This document shows, piece after piece, positions 1-5,603 of a stretch of 8,825 bases of DNA. The notes below the pieces were generated by a model. That model searched no databases and was not told the origin of the DNA. It saw only the letters and a program-made list of their open reading frames with translations. The DNA is from Dehalococcoidia bacterium (GTDB lineage Bacteria > Chloroflexota > Dehalococcoidia > GIF9 > UBA5629), in the NCBI GenBank assembly GCA_014384515.1, contig JACNFS010000146.1:1-8825 (forward strand), in the 5' to 3' direction. The translations under genes were made by a program, and so were the position numbers. Each line of letters opens with the position of its first letter. Positions within the stretch are counted from its first letter, which is position 1.

Positions 1-944
1 ATGATGCGGTGGCCTATATTCTTGACCGGCCAGCGCTTGACCGGGCACTGGCCAGCCGAGCTCAGGCAGCAGGCGCTAATTATCTTTTCAGTGCTCAGGT
101 GGCAGATATTCAGATTGGAGCAGATTGTCTTCGTGTGGAAGCAGACTGCTGCGGGCAGAATAGACTATTTGAAGCCGAGACAGCGGTTATTGCCACCGGG
201 CTTGGCTCATCCTTGCCGGGTAAGCTTCATTTAGGGAAGATAAGCAACTTTATCGTTGGAGCTCAGGCCGACGTAAGCATAGACGGAGTCGATGAGGTGG
301 AGGTCTATTTCGACCAGACTCTGGCTCCCGGTGGTTTTGCCTGGCTGGTGCCTACCAGAGATAGCAAAGGCCTGGCCGGGCTGATGACTCGCCAGCAGCC
401 GGAGTACTACTTGAATAAGTTGCTGTCGAACCTGGAAGCCCAAGCCAAAATAGCCTCAGCTGAAGTCGTTCGGGGGTACGGTGTCATTCCCCTCCGGCCT
501 CTCCCCAGAACATATGCTGACCGAATACTGGCAGTCGGCGAGGCGGCTGGTCAGGTCAAACCGACTACTGGTGGCGGTATATATTACGGTCTCCTGTGTG
601 CTGATATAGCCGCTGACAGTCTCCACCAGGCATTTCTAGCCAACGACTTCTCCGCACCCAAACTGGCTTCTTATCAGAAACAGTGGCGGGCCAAGCTAGG
701 CAAGGAGCTCCGAACCGGCTATTGGGCACATCGACTGTATGAAAGGCTGAATAATCGGCAGATTGAGCGCCTGCACACTTTTGCAAGCGACAATGGCATA
801 CCCCAGTTCATAACTGAGTTGGAGGAGCTCTCCTTCGATTGGCATGGTCATCTTATCTTGAAGACGCTGAAGCATTTGGCTGTTAGTATTCCCACCCAGG
901 CGATTAAGACCCTGTCAAGAAATAATGCAACCACGGGTGATTAG
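1..944 (+). CDS. Geranylgeranyl reductase family FAD-dependent oxidoreductase, 5'-truncated
   Basis: The reading frame is open from base 3 to the TAG at 942-944, so the true start lies before the window; the GTG at base 9 sits mid-domain (context D-A-V-A-Y-I-L-D-R) and is not a convincing start. About 313 codons are present. The N-terminal Rossmann GxGxxG that binds the FAD ADP part is missing because it is outside. Visible family hallmarks are the LDRPALDRALASRA segment, a GGFAWLVP stretch resembling the YxWxFP substrate-pocket motif of archaeal geranylgeranyl reductases, and GEAAGQVKPTTGGGIYYG (from base 537), the second FAD-binding motif, with Glu instead of the usual Asp. Family members saturate double bonds of prenyl chains on lipids, quinones or chlorophyll. 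The substrate cannot be read from the sequence. The nearby uppS fits a role in isoprenoid metabolism. Family assignment is secure; substrate is unknown. Confidence 0.88.
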   Translation, partial: DAVAYILDRPALDRALASRAQAAGANYLFSAQVADIQIGADCLRVEADCCGQNRLFEAETAVIATGLGSSLPGKLHLGKISNFIVGAQADVSIDGVDEVEVYFDQTLAPGGFAWLVPTRDSKGLAGLMTRQQPEYYLNKLLSNLEAQAKIASAEVVRGYGVIPLRPLPRTYADRILAVGEAAGQVKPTTGGGIYYGLLCADIAADSLHQAFLANDFSAPKLASYQKQWRAKLGKELRTGYWAHRLYERLNNRQIERLHTFASDNGIPQFITELEELSFDWHGHLILKTLKHLAVSIPTQAIKTLSRNNATTGD

Positions 945-955
945 GTGACCATCAA

Positions 956-1046
956 ATGCTAGACAATACCACGAGATTGAAAATTGGAGTAAAATGAGAC
1001 GAAAGGTCTGCCTGGTTGTGTGGCCAGGCGTAGGATGAAAGCATGA
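956..1046 (+). other. Chain of three ATGA-linked minimal ORFs leading into the nucleotidyltransferase
   Basis: Three tiny ORFs are linked head to tail: 956-997 (13 codons), 994-1038 (14 codons) and 1035-1046 (3 codons). Each stop overlaps the next start as ATGA, and the last stop overlaps the ATG of the nucleotidyltransferase at 1043. A GGAG at 986-989 stands four bases before the second ATG, and AGGA at 1032-1035 precedes the ATG at 1043. None of the peptides is recognisable. The chain could mediate translational coupling or could be chance in a 98-base gap; translation is not shown. Confidence 0.2.
1010..1029 (+). promoter_or_regulatory. Leader hairpin just upstream of the nucleotidyltransferase RBS
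   Basis: GCCTGG (1010-1015) and CCAGGC (1024-1029) form a perfect 6-bp GC-rich stem with an 8-base loop, which could be extended inward by two G-U pairs. It ends two bases before the AGGA that probably serves as ribosome-binding site for the gene at 1043. No T run follows, so it is not an intrinsic terminator. It might affect RNA stability or translation start. The stem is seen; any role is inference. Confidence 0.35.
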
Positions 1047-2377
1047 AAGTAGTCTTTCTCTGTGGCGGCATTGGTAAAAGGATGTCCCCCATCACCGAGG
1101 ACAAGCTACTGCTCCATTTCTTAGGCAAAACACTCTTTGAACACCAGATGGAAACAGCCAAAGAAGCCGGCTTGAACCAGTTCTTAGTCATCGGTAACCC
1201 GGCAAATATGGAACAGATAGAGCAAATAACCAGGGTGAGTCCCGGTGTCAAGACTGAACTGGCCTTACAGCGACAACCGTTAGGTATAGCCGATGCTTTG
1301 AAAAGCGCTGAACCTTTTCTAGACGGGGACATCGTGGTAGTGAATCCCAACGACGTTTTCACAGTCTCGGCGTACACCAGCCTCGTCCAAGAAAGAAAAA
1401 AAGGGTCTGCTGCTTCATATATGCTGGGCTACGAAGTCAAGGATTACTTCCCTGGAGGCTATTTGGCCGTAGACTCAACGAATGAGCTGAGACACATCGT
1501 GGAAAAGCCGAAGCCGGGCCAGGAGCCAAGCCACTTGGTAAACATCCTAGTCCATCTCCACACCGAACCCAAGAAACTCCTGGAGTATATTGAAAAAGTC
1601 GAAACCACACGGGATGATGTCTACGAATGCGCGCTGGATAGCCTGGTCAAAGATGGATACAAAATTAAGGTGGTACCCTATCCCGATTTCTGGGCACCCA
1701 TAAAATACCCGTGGCATATCCTCGAAGTGGTCAACCATCTCCTAAATACGTGCCAGCCGCGGATTTCTGCCTCAGCTTCCATCTCAGAAAAGGCCACCAT
1801 CGAAGGCAAAGTCATTATTGGCGATAATGTCAGGGTGCTAGAAAATGCCGTAATAAGGGGGCCGGTCTACATTGGCCCCAATTGCATCATCGGCAACAAT
1901 GCTCTAGTGCGAGACTACAGCCATATCGGCGCTGATTGTGTTATCGGCTACTGCACGGAAGTCAAGAGTTCCTATATCGGCGACCGCTGCTGGTTTCATT
2001 CCAGCTACATTGGCGACTCCGTGATAGGCAAGGATTGTTCCTTTGGTGCTGGTACGGTCTTAGCCAACTTCCGTTTTGACGAGCAGAACATCTCGGTGAG
2101 GGTTGGAGATGAAGTCGTTGATACGGGGCGAGACAAGCTGGGCGCCATAGTCGGCGATAACTGCAAGACCGGAATTAATGCCAGCGTTATGCCTGGCACG
2201 AGAATTGGTCCCAACTCTATTGTCGGTTCTCATGTTTGCCTCACAGAAGACCTCGAGCCAGGCAAGAAGATTCTGGCTGAGCCTCATTACCGGGTTCTGC
2301 GCAACCAGCCTGAGTTGGACGAAACAAAGAAAAAGAAACTCAAACAAAAACTTGAGAAATTGGGTGGAGAGACCTAG
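1043..2377 (+). CDS. Sugar-1-phosphate nucleotidyltransferase with C-terminal left-handed beta-helix (GlmU/ST0452-like)
   Basis: The 444-residue protein has two parts. Residues 1-235 are a nucleotidyltransferase (Rossmann-like) domain: the phosphate-binding signature LCGGIGKRMSPIT (6-18) with Arg13 and Lys21, QPLGIADA (78-85) for nucleotide recognition, Asp104 in NPND as probable metal ligand, EKP (154-156) and FWAPIKYPWHIL (216-227). Residues about 245-400 are hexapeptide repeats of a left-handed beta-helix, including GAGTVLANFRFD (335-346) and GDNCKTGINASVMPG (371-385), which resemble GlmU and archaeal bifunctional enzymes such as ST0452. The tail (428-444) is Lys-rich. Such proteins join a sugar-1-phosphate to an NTP to make a nucleotide sugar, and the helix may add an acetyltransferase activity. 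Substrate and nucleotide are not certain. The start is the ATG preceded by AGGA at 1032-1035. It lies in a run with uppS, consistent with envelope glycan precursors. Confidence 0.88.
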   Translation: MKVVFLCGGIGKRMSPITEDKLLLHFLGKTLFEHQMETAKEAGLNQFLVIGNPANMEQIEQITRVSPGVKTELALQRQPLGIADALKSAEPFLDGDIVVVNPNDVFTVSAYTSLVQERKKGSAASYMLGYEVKDYFPGGYLAVDSTNELRHIVEKPKPGQEPSHLVNILVHLHTEPKKLLEYIEKVETTRDDVYECALDSLVKDGYKIKVVPYPDFWAPIKYPWHILEVVNHLLNTCQPRISASASISEKATIEGKVIIGDNVRVLENAVIRGPVYIGPNCIIGNNALVRDYSHIGADCVIGYCTEVKSSYIGDRCWFHSSYIGDSVIGKDCSFGAGTVLANFRFDEQNISVRVGDEVVDTGRDKLGAIVGDNCKTGINASVMPGTRIGPNSIVGSHVCLTEDLEPGKKILAEPHYRVLRNQPELDETKKKKLKQKLEKLGGET

Positions 2378-2381
2378 CACG

Positions 2382-2405
2382 AGCCAAGAGCCTCCGTACT
2401 TGGCT
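2382..2405 (+). promoter_or_regulatory. Intergenic hairpin after the nucleotidyltransferase stop
   Basis: AGCCAAG (2382-2388) and CTTGGCT (2399-2405) form a perfect 7-bp stem around a 10-base loop, starting five bases past the stop codon. There is no T run after it, so a standard intrinsic terminator is unlikely. It may be a 3'-end stabilising or processing structure between this gene and uppS. The rest of the 97-base gap (to 2474) shows no gene or clear promoter. Confidence 0.35.
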
Positions 2406-2474
2406 TGGCTGGCACCGATAACCGAGAGCAGAACTATTGAGAACATATAGATTTCCATCGATGTTGAGTCTGGA

Positions 2475-3191
2475 ATGAAGTCACCAGGGCAATTGAAGCG
2501 TCTACCTCAGCACGTAGCCATTATCATGGATGGCAACGGACGGTGGGCCAGGCAACACGGCCTGCCCAGACTGGTGGGGCATAAGCAGGGAGCTACCACC
2601 GCCCAGCATGTCGTTGAAGTCTTTGTCGAATACAAGATCCCCTACCTCACCTTATATGCTTTCTCAACTGAGAATTGGAACCGACCACAACGTGAGGTAA
2701 GAGGGCTGTTCCGACTCCTGGAGGAAAGGCTTGATGAAGGGATTAGCCTTGCCCAGAAAGAGGGGATAAGAATCCATCACCTGGGTAAGCTTAACGGACT
2801 ATCGCCCAAAATACAGGACGCAATAAGGCGGGCTCTGGAGCTGACCCAAGATAATACCAGGATGACTCTTGGCTTAGCTTTTAACTACGGAGGCAGGGAT
2901 GAGATTGTGGAGGCAACGCGGCGTCTTATCCTCAAAGGTATCCCGGCACAGGACATAGATGAAACTGTTGTCGGTCAATATCTTTATACCGCAGGCATTC
3001 CCGACCCTGACCTGATTATACGCACTGGTGGCGAAATGCGACTTAGCAACTTCCTGACGTGGCAGTCCGCCTACGCTGAAATCTATTTCACACCAGTCCT
3101 GTGGCCTGACTTTGACAAGAAAGAGATTGACAAAGCTCTCACTATCTTTAGTCAGCGGCAGCGTCGCTTTGGCAGCCTGGCGCCAGAGTGA
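2475..3191 (+). CDS. uppS: Undecaprenyl-diphosphate synthase (cis-prenyltransferase)
   Basis: This cytoplasmic enzyme extends farnesyl diphosphate with isopentenyl diphosphate units in cis to form a long-chain polyprenyl diphosphate, usually C55, the lipid carrier for envelope glycans. The 238-residue length is normal for the family. Visible conserved regions are HVAIIMDGNGRWA (13-25) with catalytic Asp19, FSTENWNRP (63-71), NYGGRDEI (137-144), DPDLIIRTGGEMRLSNF (177-193) with diphosphate-binding arginines, and YAEIYFTPVLWPDF (200-213). The ATG at 2475 is chosen because an in-frame stop at 2448-2450 lies close upstream and no other good start is present; its Shine-Dalgarno is weak. The usual downstream partners cdsA and dxr are not next to it; a long non-coding stretch follows. 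Exact chain length cannot be read from sequence. Confidence 0.96.
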   Translation: MKSPGQLKRLPQHVAIIMDGNGRWARQHGLPRLVGHKQGATTAQHVVEVFVEYKIPYLTLYAFSTENWNRPQREVRGLFRLLEERLDEGISLAQKEGIRIHHLGKLNGLSPKIQDAIRRALELTQDNTRMTLGLAFNYGGRDEIVEATRRLILKGIPAQDIDETVVGQYLYTAGIPDPDLIIRTGGEMRLSNFLTWQSAYAEIYFTPVLWPDFDKKEIDKALTIFSQRQRRFGSLAPE

Positions 3192-3527
3192 ACCGTGTCC
3201 GATACCGAACTGAACCTGTTTACTCTGGACTTTTCGCAGCCTTTCCTCCGAGGGTCTCCCTCCCTCCGCGGGAGGAGGATAATGAGGAATTCCACAGTCA
3301 ACTGTGCCCGGAGTTTAACCCAAGTCCTGCGGACTGAGGTCGTCGCCTGGCCGTAACAACTCAGTTTCCTTGACCGCAACACGGACTTTCAATTCATTCT
3401 GCGAACTCAAAACATAAGTTGCACCAGAGGACACTACAGAAATTGAAGTTTGCCACGTCGTCACCAAGCTCAGTGATTGAAAAACACAGGCGAGAAGATG
3501 AATAAATGATGCGCTAGCGAGGTACAT
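3192..3527 (+). other. Long intergenic stretch without a supportable gene
   Basis: About 336 bases between uppS and the nusA promoter hold no ORF that I recognise. Small inverted repeats are visible: CCTCC/GGAGG with a GCG loop (3263-3275), CACAG/CTGTG with a TCAA loop (3293-3306) and AGTCC/GGACT with a TGC loop (3323-3335). None has a T run, so no clear terminator for uppS is seen. The segment could contain an untranslated RNA or gene debris, but nothing in it identifies one. Confidence 0.4.
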
Positions 3528-3556
3528 TTGCATTTTTGTCTCGGTTATGTTAGAGT
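3528..3556 (+). promoter_or_regulatory. Sigma70-type promoter of the nusA operon
   Basis: A -35-like TTGCAT (3528-3533) is followed after exactly 17 bases by TAGAGT (3551-3556), preceded by TG at 3548-3549 as an extended -10 element. Transcription would begin near 3562-3563, about 20 bases before the attenuator hairpin and about 90 bases before nusA. The two hexamers are imperfect (3 of 6 and 4 of 6 consensus positions), but the spacing, extended -10 and position before a terminator-type leader support the call. Confidence 0.6.
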
Positions 3557-3583
3557 ATTAAAGGAACCTAAGACTATATCTCG

Positions 3584-3611
3584 AAAAGTGGGGCCAAGTT
3601 CCCACTTTTTT
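3584..3611 (+). terminator. Intrinsic terminator / attenuator in the nusA leader
   Basis: AAAAGTGGG (3584-3592) and CCCACTTTT (3601-3609) form a perfect 9-bp stem with an 8-base loop, running into six T residues (3606-3611). This is the form of a Rho-independent terminator. It lies between the promoter at 3528-3556 and the nusA start, so it probably attenuates operon expression rather than ending uppS. A GGAAC at 3563-3567, at the predicted 5' end of the transcript, is complementary to GTTCC at 3598-3602, which overlaps the terminator 3' arm and could give a weak competing fold. NusA feedback on its own operon is known in E. coli; here it is inference. Confidence 0.82.
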
Positions 3612-3652
3612 GTTAACAAAGGGAATAGAAAACCGGGGCCGAGCGGTATACG

Positions 3653-5257
3653 ATGAAAACTGAATTTATGGTTGCCCTTACCCAGCTCTCAGCTGAGAAG
3701 CATCTGCCTAAGGAAGTAGTCCTGGCTGCTGTGGAGTCAGCACTGGTTTCAGCTTATAGGAAAGATGCTTTCGCCGCTGGCCAAGATATCTCAGCCAAGA
3801 TTGATCCCAACACCGGCGAAGTTAAGGTTTATGTCAAGAAAGCAGTGGTTGAGACGCCAACTGACCCACTTCGCGAGATATCCCTCACTGAAGCCAAGAA
3901 AATCAACAAAACTACCCAGATTGGCGAAGTTGTCAATATAGAATCCACACCGCCGAATGCTGGGCGTATTGCGGCTCAGACAGCAAGACAGGTTATTCTA
4001 CAGCGGCTGCATGAGGCCGAGCACCACGCAATTTACGAGGAGTTCACCGGCAAAGAGGAGGACGTCGTTACTGGGAGGGTACAGCGCATTACCCCGGAGC
4101 AGATTTACGTTGACTTGGGCAAAGCTGAGGCAATACTCCCAAGCAGCGAACAGGTGCACAACGAGCGTCATCGTATCGGACAAAGACTCAAATTATATCT
4201 CCTAGACGTGACCAGGACTAGCAGAGGGCCTCAGATAATAGTGTCACGTGCGCATCGCAACTTGTTACGCAGGCTTTTTGAGCTGGAAGTTCCTGAAATA
4301 TGTAGCGGCACTGTAGACCTAAAGTCAGTTGCTCGTGAGGCAGGCTATCGAAGCAAGGTGGCTGTGGCAGCACGCCAAGAGGGTGTTGACCCGGTAGGTT
4401 GCTGTGTGGGGCTGCGTGGTATCAGAATACAAAGCATCGTAAATGAGTTAAACGGCGAAAAGATAGATGTGGTCGGATGGGATGAGGACCCGGCAAAGTT
4501 TGTCGCCAATGCTCTCAGCCCAGCCCAAGTATCAAGCGTGGAATTCAACCAAGCAGAAGGCACTGCTGTGGTCGGCGTCCCCGACAGACAGCTGTCACTG
4601 GCTATTGGCAAAGAGGGTCAAAATGCCAGACTGGCGGCAAAGCTAACTGGCTGGCGAATCGATATTAAGAGCACTTCTGCCATCGAAGCAGCGAAGGCGA
4701 GTTTGGTCACAGAAGCTGCTGTGGAAGCGGAGGAGACAACCACCGAATTGGAGGAACTCATCCCTGAGCTTGCCACTGCTGAGGAGCCCCTGACTCCAGA
4801 ACCAGTCAGTGAACCAGAGCCAGTAGGTGAGAAAGAAATGGCCGAGGTAGCTGCAGCTTCCACTGACTACGAGCTTGTTTTAGCTTCGGAGATTCCGTCA
4901 CCAGCCGAGCCTGCACAGGCACCCCAGATTCGTTTCGCCGAAGACATCCTGCCTGCGAGGCCAGCTAAAGCAAAAAAGAGCAGCAAGAAGACTGTCGAGT
5001 CGGAAGAAGGCAGAACCAAGGTTAAGAAAGCGCGTTCAAGACGAGTAAGTTATCCGGAGGAAGACGAACTTGAAGAGCAATTGTACGTACCAAGCTTTTC
5101 GGTAGCCGAAGACAAAGTTGAGGAGCAATCCCAAACAGTAGATGCTTCAGCAGAGAAAGTGGACATCCTGCCTGCAAAGTCAGCTAAAGCAAAGAAGACG
5201 GGTAAGAAGGCTGCCGAGTCGAGAAAAGGTGGGAGCAAAACCAAGAAAGCAGGTTGA
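3653..5257 (+). CDS. nusA: Transcription termination/antitermination factor NusA, with long repeat-bearing C-terminal tail
   Basis: NusA binds RNA polymerase and nascent RNA and modulates pausing, termination and antitermination. Of 534 residues, about 1-130 form the polymerase-binding N-terminal domain (start METEF-type, here MKTEFMVALTQL), about 135-200 the S1 domain (EEDVVTGRVQRI...), then KH1 with GLRG at 253-256 and KH2 with GKEG at 319-322. Residues from about 350 on are a low-complexity tail: first acidic and Pro-rich, then Lys/Ala-rich with two related units starting at residues 431 and 504. The ATG at 3653 is chosen because residues from Met1 align with the family N-terminus. The TGA stop interrupts the second unit at a position where the first has TCA (Ser), and the repeat reads on in frame for 22 codons to a TAG at 5324. 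The protein may thus be recently shortened. It is first gene of the operon; rimP is not upstream. Confidence 0.95.
   Translation: MKTEFMVALTQLSAEKHLPKEVVLAAVESALVSAYRKDAFAAGQDISAKIDPNTGEVKVYVKKAVVETPTDPLREISLTEAKKINKTTQIGEVVNIESTPPNAGRIAAQTARQVILQRLHEAEHHAIYEEFTGKEEDVVTGRVQRITPEQIYVDLGKAEAILPSSEQVHNERHRIGQRLKLYLLDVTRTSRGPQIIVSRAHRNLLRRLFELEVPEICSGTVDLKSVAREAGYRSKVAVAARQEGVDPVGCCVGLRGIRIQSIVNELNGEKIDVVGWDEDPAKFVANALSPAQVSSVEFNQAEGTAVVGVPDRQLSLAIGKEGQNARLAAKLTGWRIDIKSTSAIEAAKASLVTEAAVEAEETTTELEELIPELATAEEPLTPEPVSEPEPVGEKEMAEVAAASTDYELVLASEIPSPAEPAQAPQIRFAEDILPARPAKAKKSSKKTVESEEGRTKVKKARSRRVSYPEEDELEEQLYVPSFSVAEDKVEEQSQTVDASAEKVDILPAKSAKAKKTGKKAAESRKGGSKTKKAG
4943..5080 (+). repeat. Direct repeat unit 1 in the nusA tail
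   Basis: This 46-codon unit begins at Asp431 (DILPARPAKAKK) and ends in VSYPEEDELEEQ. It aligns without gaps to 5162-5299, exactly 219 bases (73 codons) downstream; by hand I count 106 of 138 identical bases. The best-kept parts are the DILPA and AKAKK blocks and the VSYP.EDELE block. The unit codes for a basic Lys/Ala stretch followed by an acidic motif. Confidence 0.85.
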
Positions 5258-5299
5258 AGACCGGTAAGCTATCCAGATGAAGACGAACTTGAAAAGGAG
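5162..5299 (+). repeat. Direct repeat unit 2 in the nusA tail, broken by a stop codon
   Basis: The second copy begins at Asp504 (DILPAKSAKAKK). The NusA stop TGA at 5255-5257 falls inside it, opposite TCA at 5036-5038 of unit 1. After the stop the same frame continues RPVSYPDEDELEKE, matching unit 1 closely. The ylxR start codon (ATG 5277) also lies within this copy, in another frame. Confidence 0.85.
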
Positions 5300-5326
5300 T
5301 TCGAAGAAGCAAAGTCTGCCGTATAG
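5258..5326 (+). pseudogene. In-frame remnant of the NusA C-terminus beyond the TGA stop
   Basis: From base 5258 the NusA frame stays open for 22 codons (RPVSYPDEDELEKEFEEAKS plus Ala-Val) to TAG at 5324-5326. Codons 5264-5293 match the VSYPEEDELE block of the upstream repeat almost perfectly, so this was very probably coding. One C-to-G change (TCA to TGA) would explain the loss. It overlaps the first 50 bases of ylxR. Readthrough or a sequence error are alternatives to a true truncation. Confidence 0.65.
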
Positions 5327-5603
5327 GCGCATACCCGAGCGTAGCTGCGTGGCCTGCCGAGAACCAAAGGCAAAGAGAGATTTGGTCCGTTTGGTATGCA
5401 GTACTGGCACTGTAGAGATAGACCCCAAGGGCAAAAAGACAGGCCGGGGAGCTTATTTGTGCCCAGTACGCGAATGCTGGGAGATAGGGCTGAAACGTAA
5501 CCGCTTGGAATACGCTTTACGGACCAAGCTCACTATGGAAAACCGCCAGGCGCTGGTACAATACGGCAACAGCCTGCCATCAGGGAGAGATAACCGGGGA
5601 TGA
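5277..5603 (+). CDS. ylxR: YlxR family RNA-associated protein (DUF448)
   Basis: A 108-residue small basic protein of the YlxR family, found between nusA and infB in many bacteria. Conserved parts are RSCVAC (22-27), KRDLVRLV (33-40), IDPKGKKTGRGAYL (48-61) and the ECWEIGLKRNRLEYAL segment (66-81). Structures of the family show a nucleic-acid-binding fold, and some members are reported to act as regulators or RNase P partners; the role here is not determined. The ATG at 5277 gives a 20-residue basic leader before the conserved core and has no strong Shine-Dalgarno. TTG 5289 or CTG 5316 are weaker alternatives. It begins 19 bases after the NusA stop, inside repeat unit 2, and its TGA overlaps the infB ATG. 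The ylxQ (L7Ae-like) gene often found next in Firmicutes is absent. Confidence 0.9.
   Translation: MKTNLKRSSKKQSLPYRRIPERSCVACREPKAKRDLVRLVCSTGTVEIDPKGKKTGRGAYLCPVRECWEIGLKRNRLEYALRTKLTMENRQALVQYGNSLPSGRDNRG

Noticed and set aside
990..995. TAAAAT as a -10 box before the nucleotidyltransferase
   Set aside because: No acceptable -35 hexamer at 16-18 bases upstream.
952..1377. 141-codon open frame on the minus strand
   Set aside because: It lies antisense to the well-conserved nucleotidyltransferase N-terminus and its product resembles no known family; a shadow frame.
3195..3356. 53-codon plus-strand ORF from GTG just after uppS
   Set aside because: No Shine-Dalgarno, low-complexity Arg/Ser-rich product and no recognisable motif.
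3512..3519. CGCTAGCG palindrome near the nusA promoter as an operator
   Set aside because: It is a single 8-base perfect palindrome with no second copy; chance is a sufficient explanation.
3315..3533. 72-codon minus-strand ORF in the uppS-nusA gap
   Set aside because: It overlaps the probable nusA promoter, has no recognisable domain and no supporting ribosome-binding site that I could see.
5255..5257. TGA read as Trp or selenocysteine in NusA
   Set aside because: Other genes here (uppS, ylxR, rbfA) end in TGA and Trp is encoded by TGG, so the code looks standard. The aligned codon in the other repeat is Ser, not Cys or Trp.
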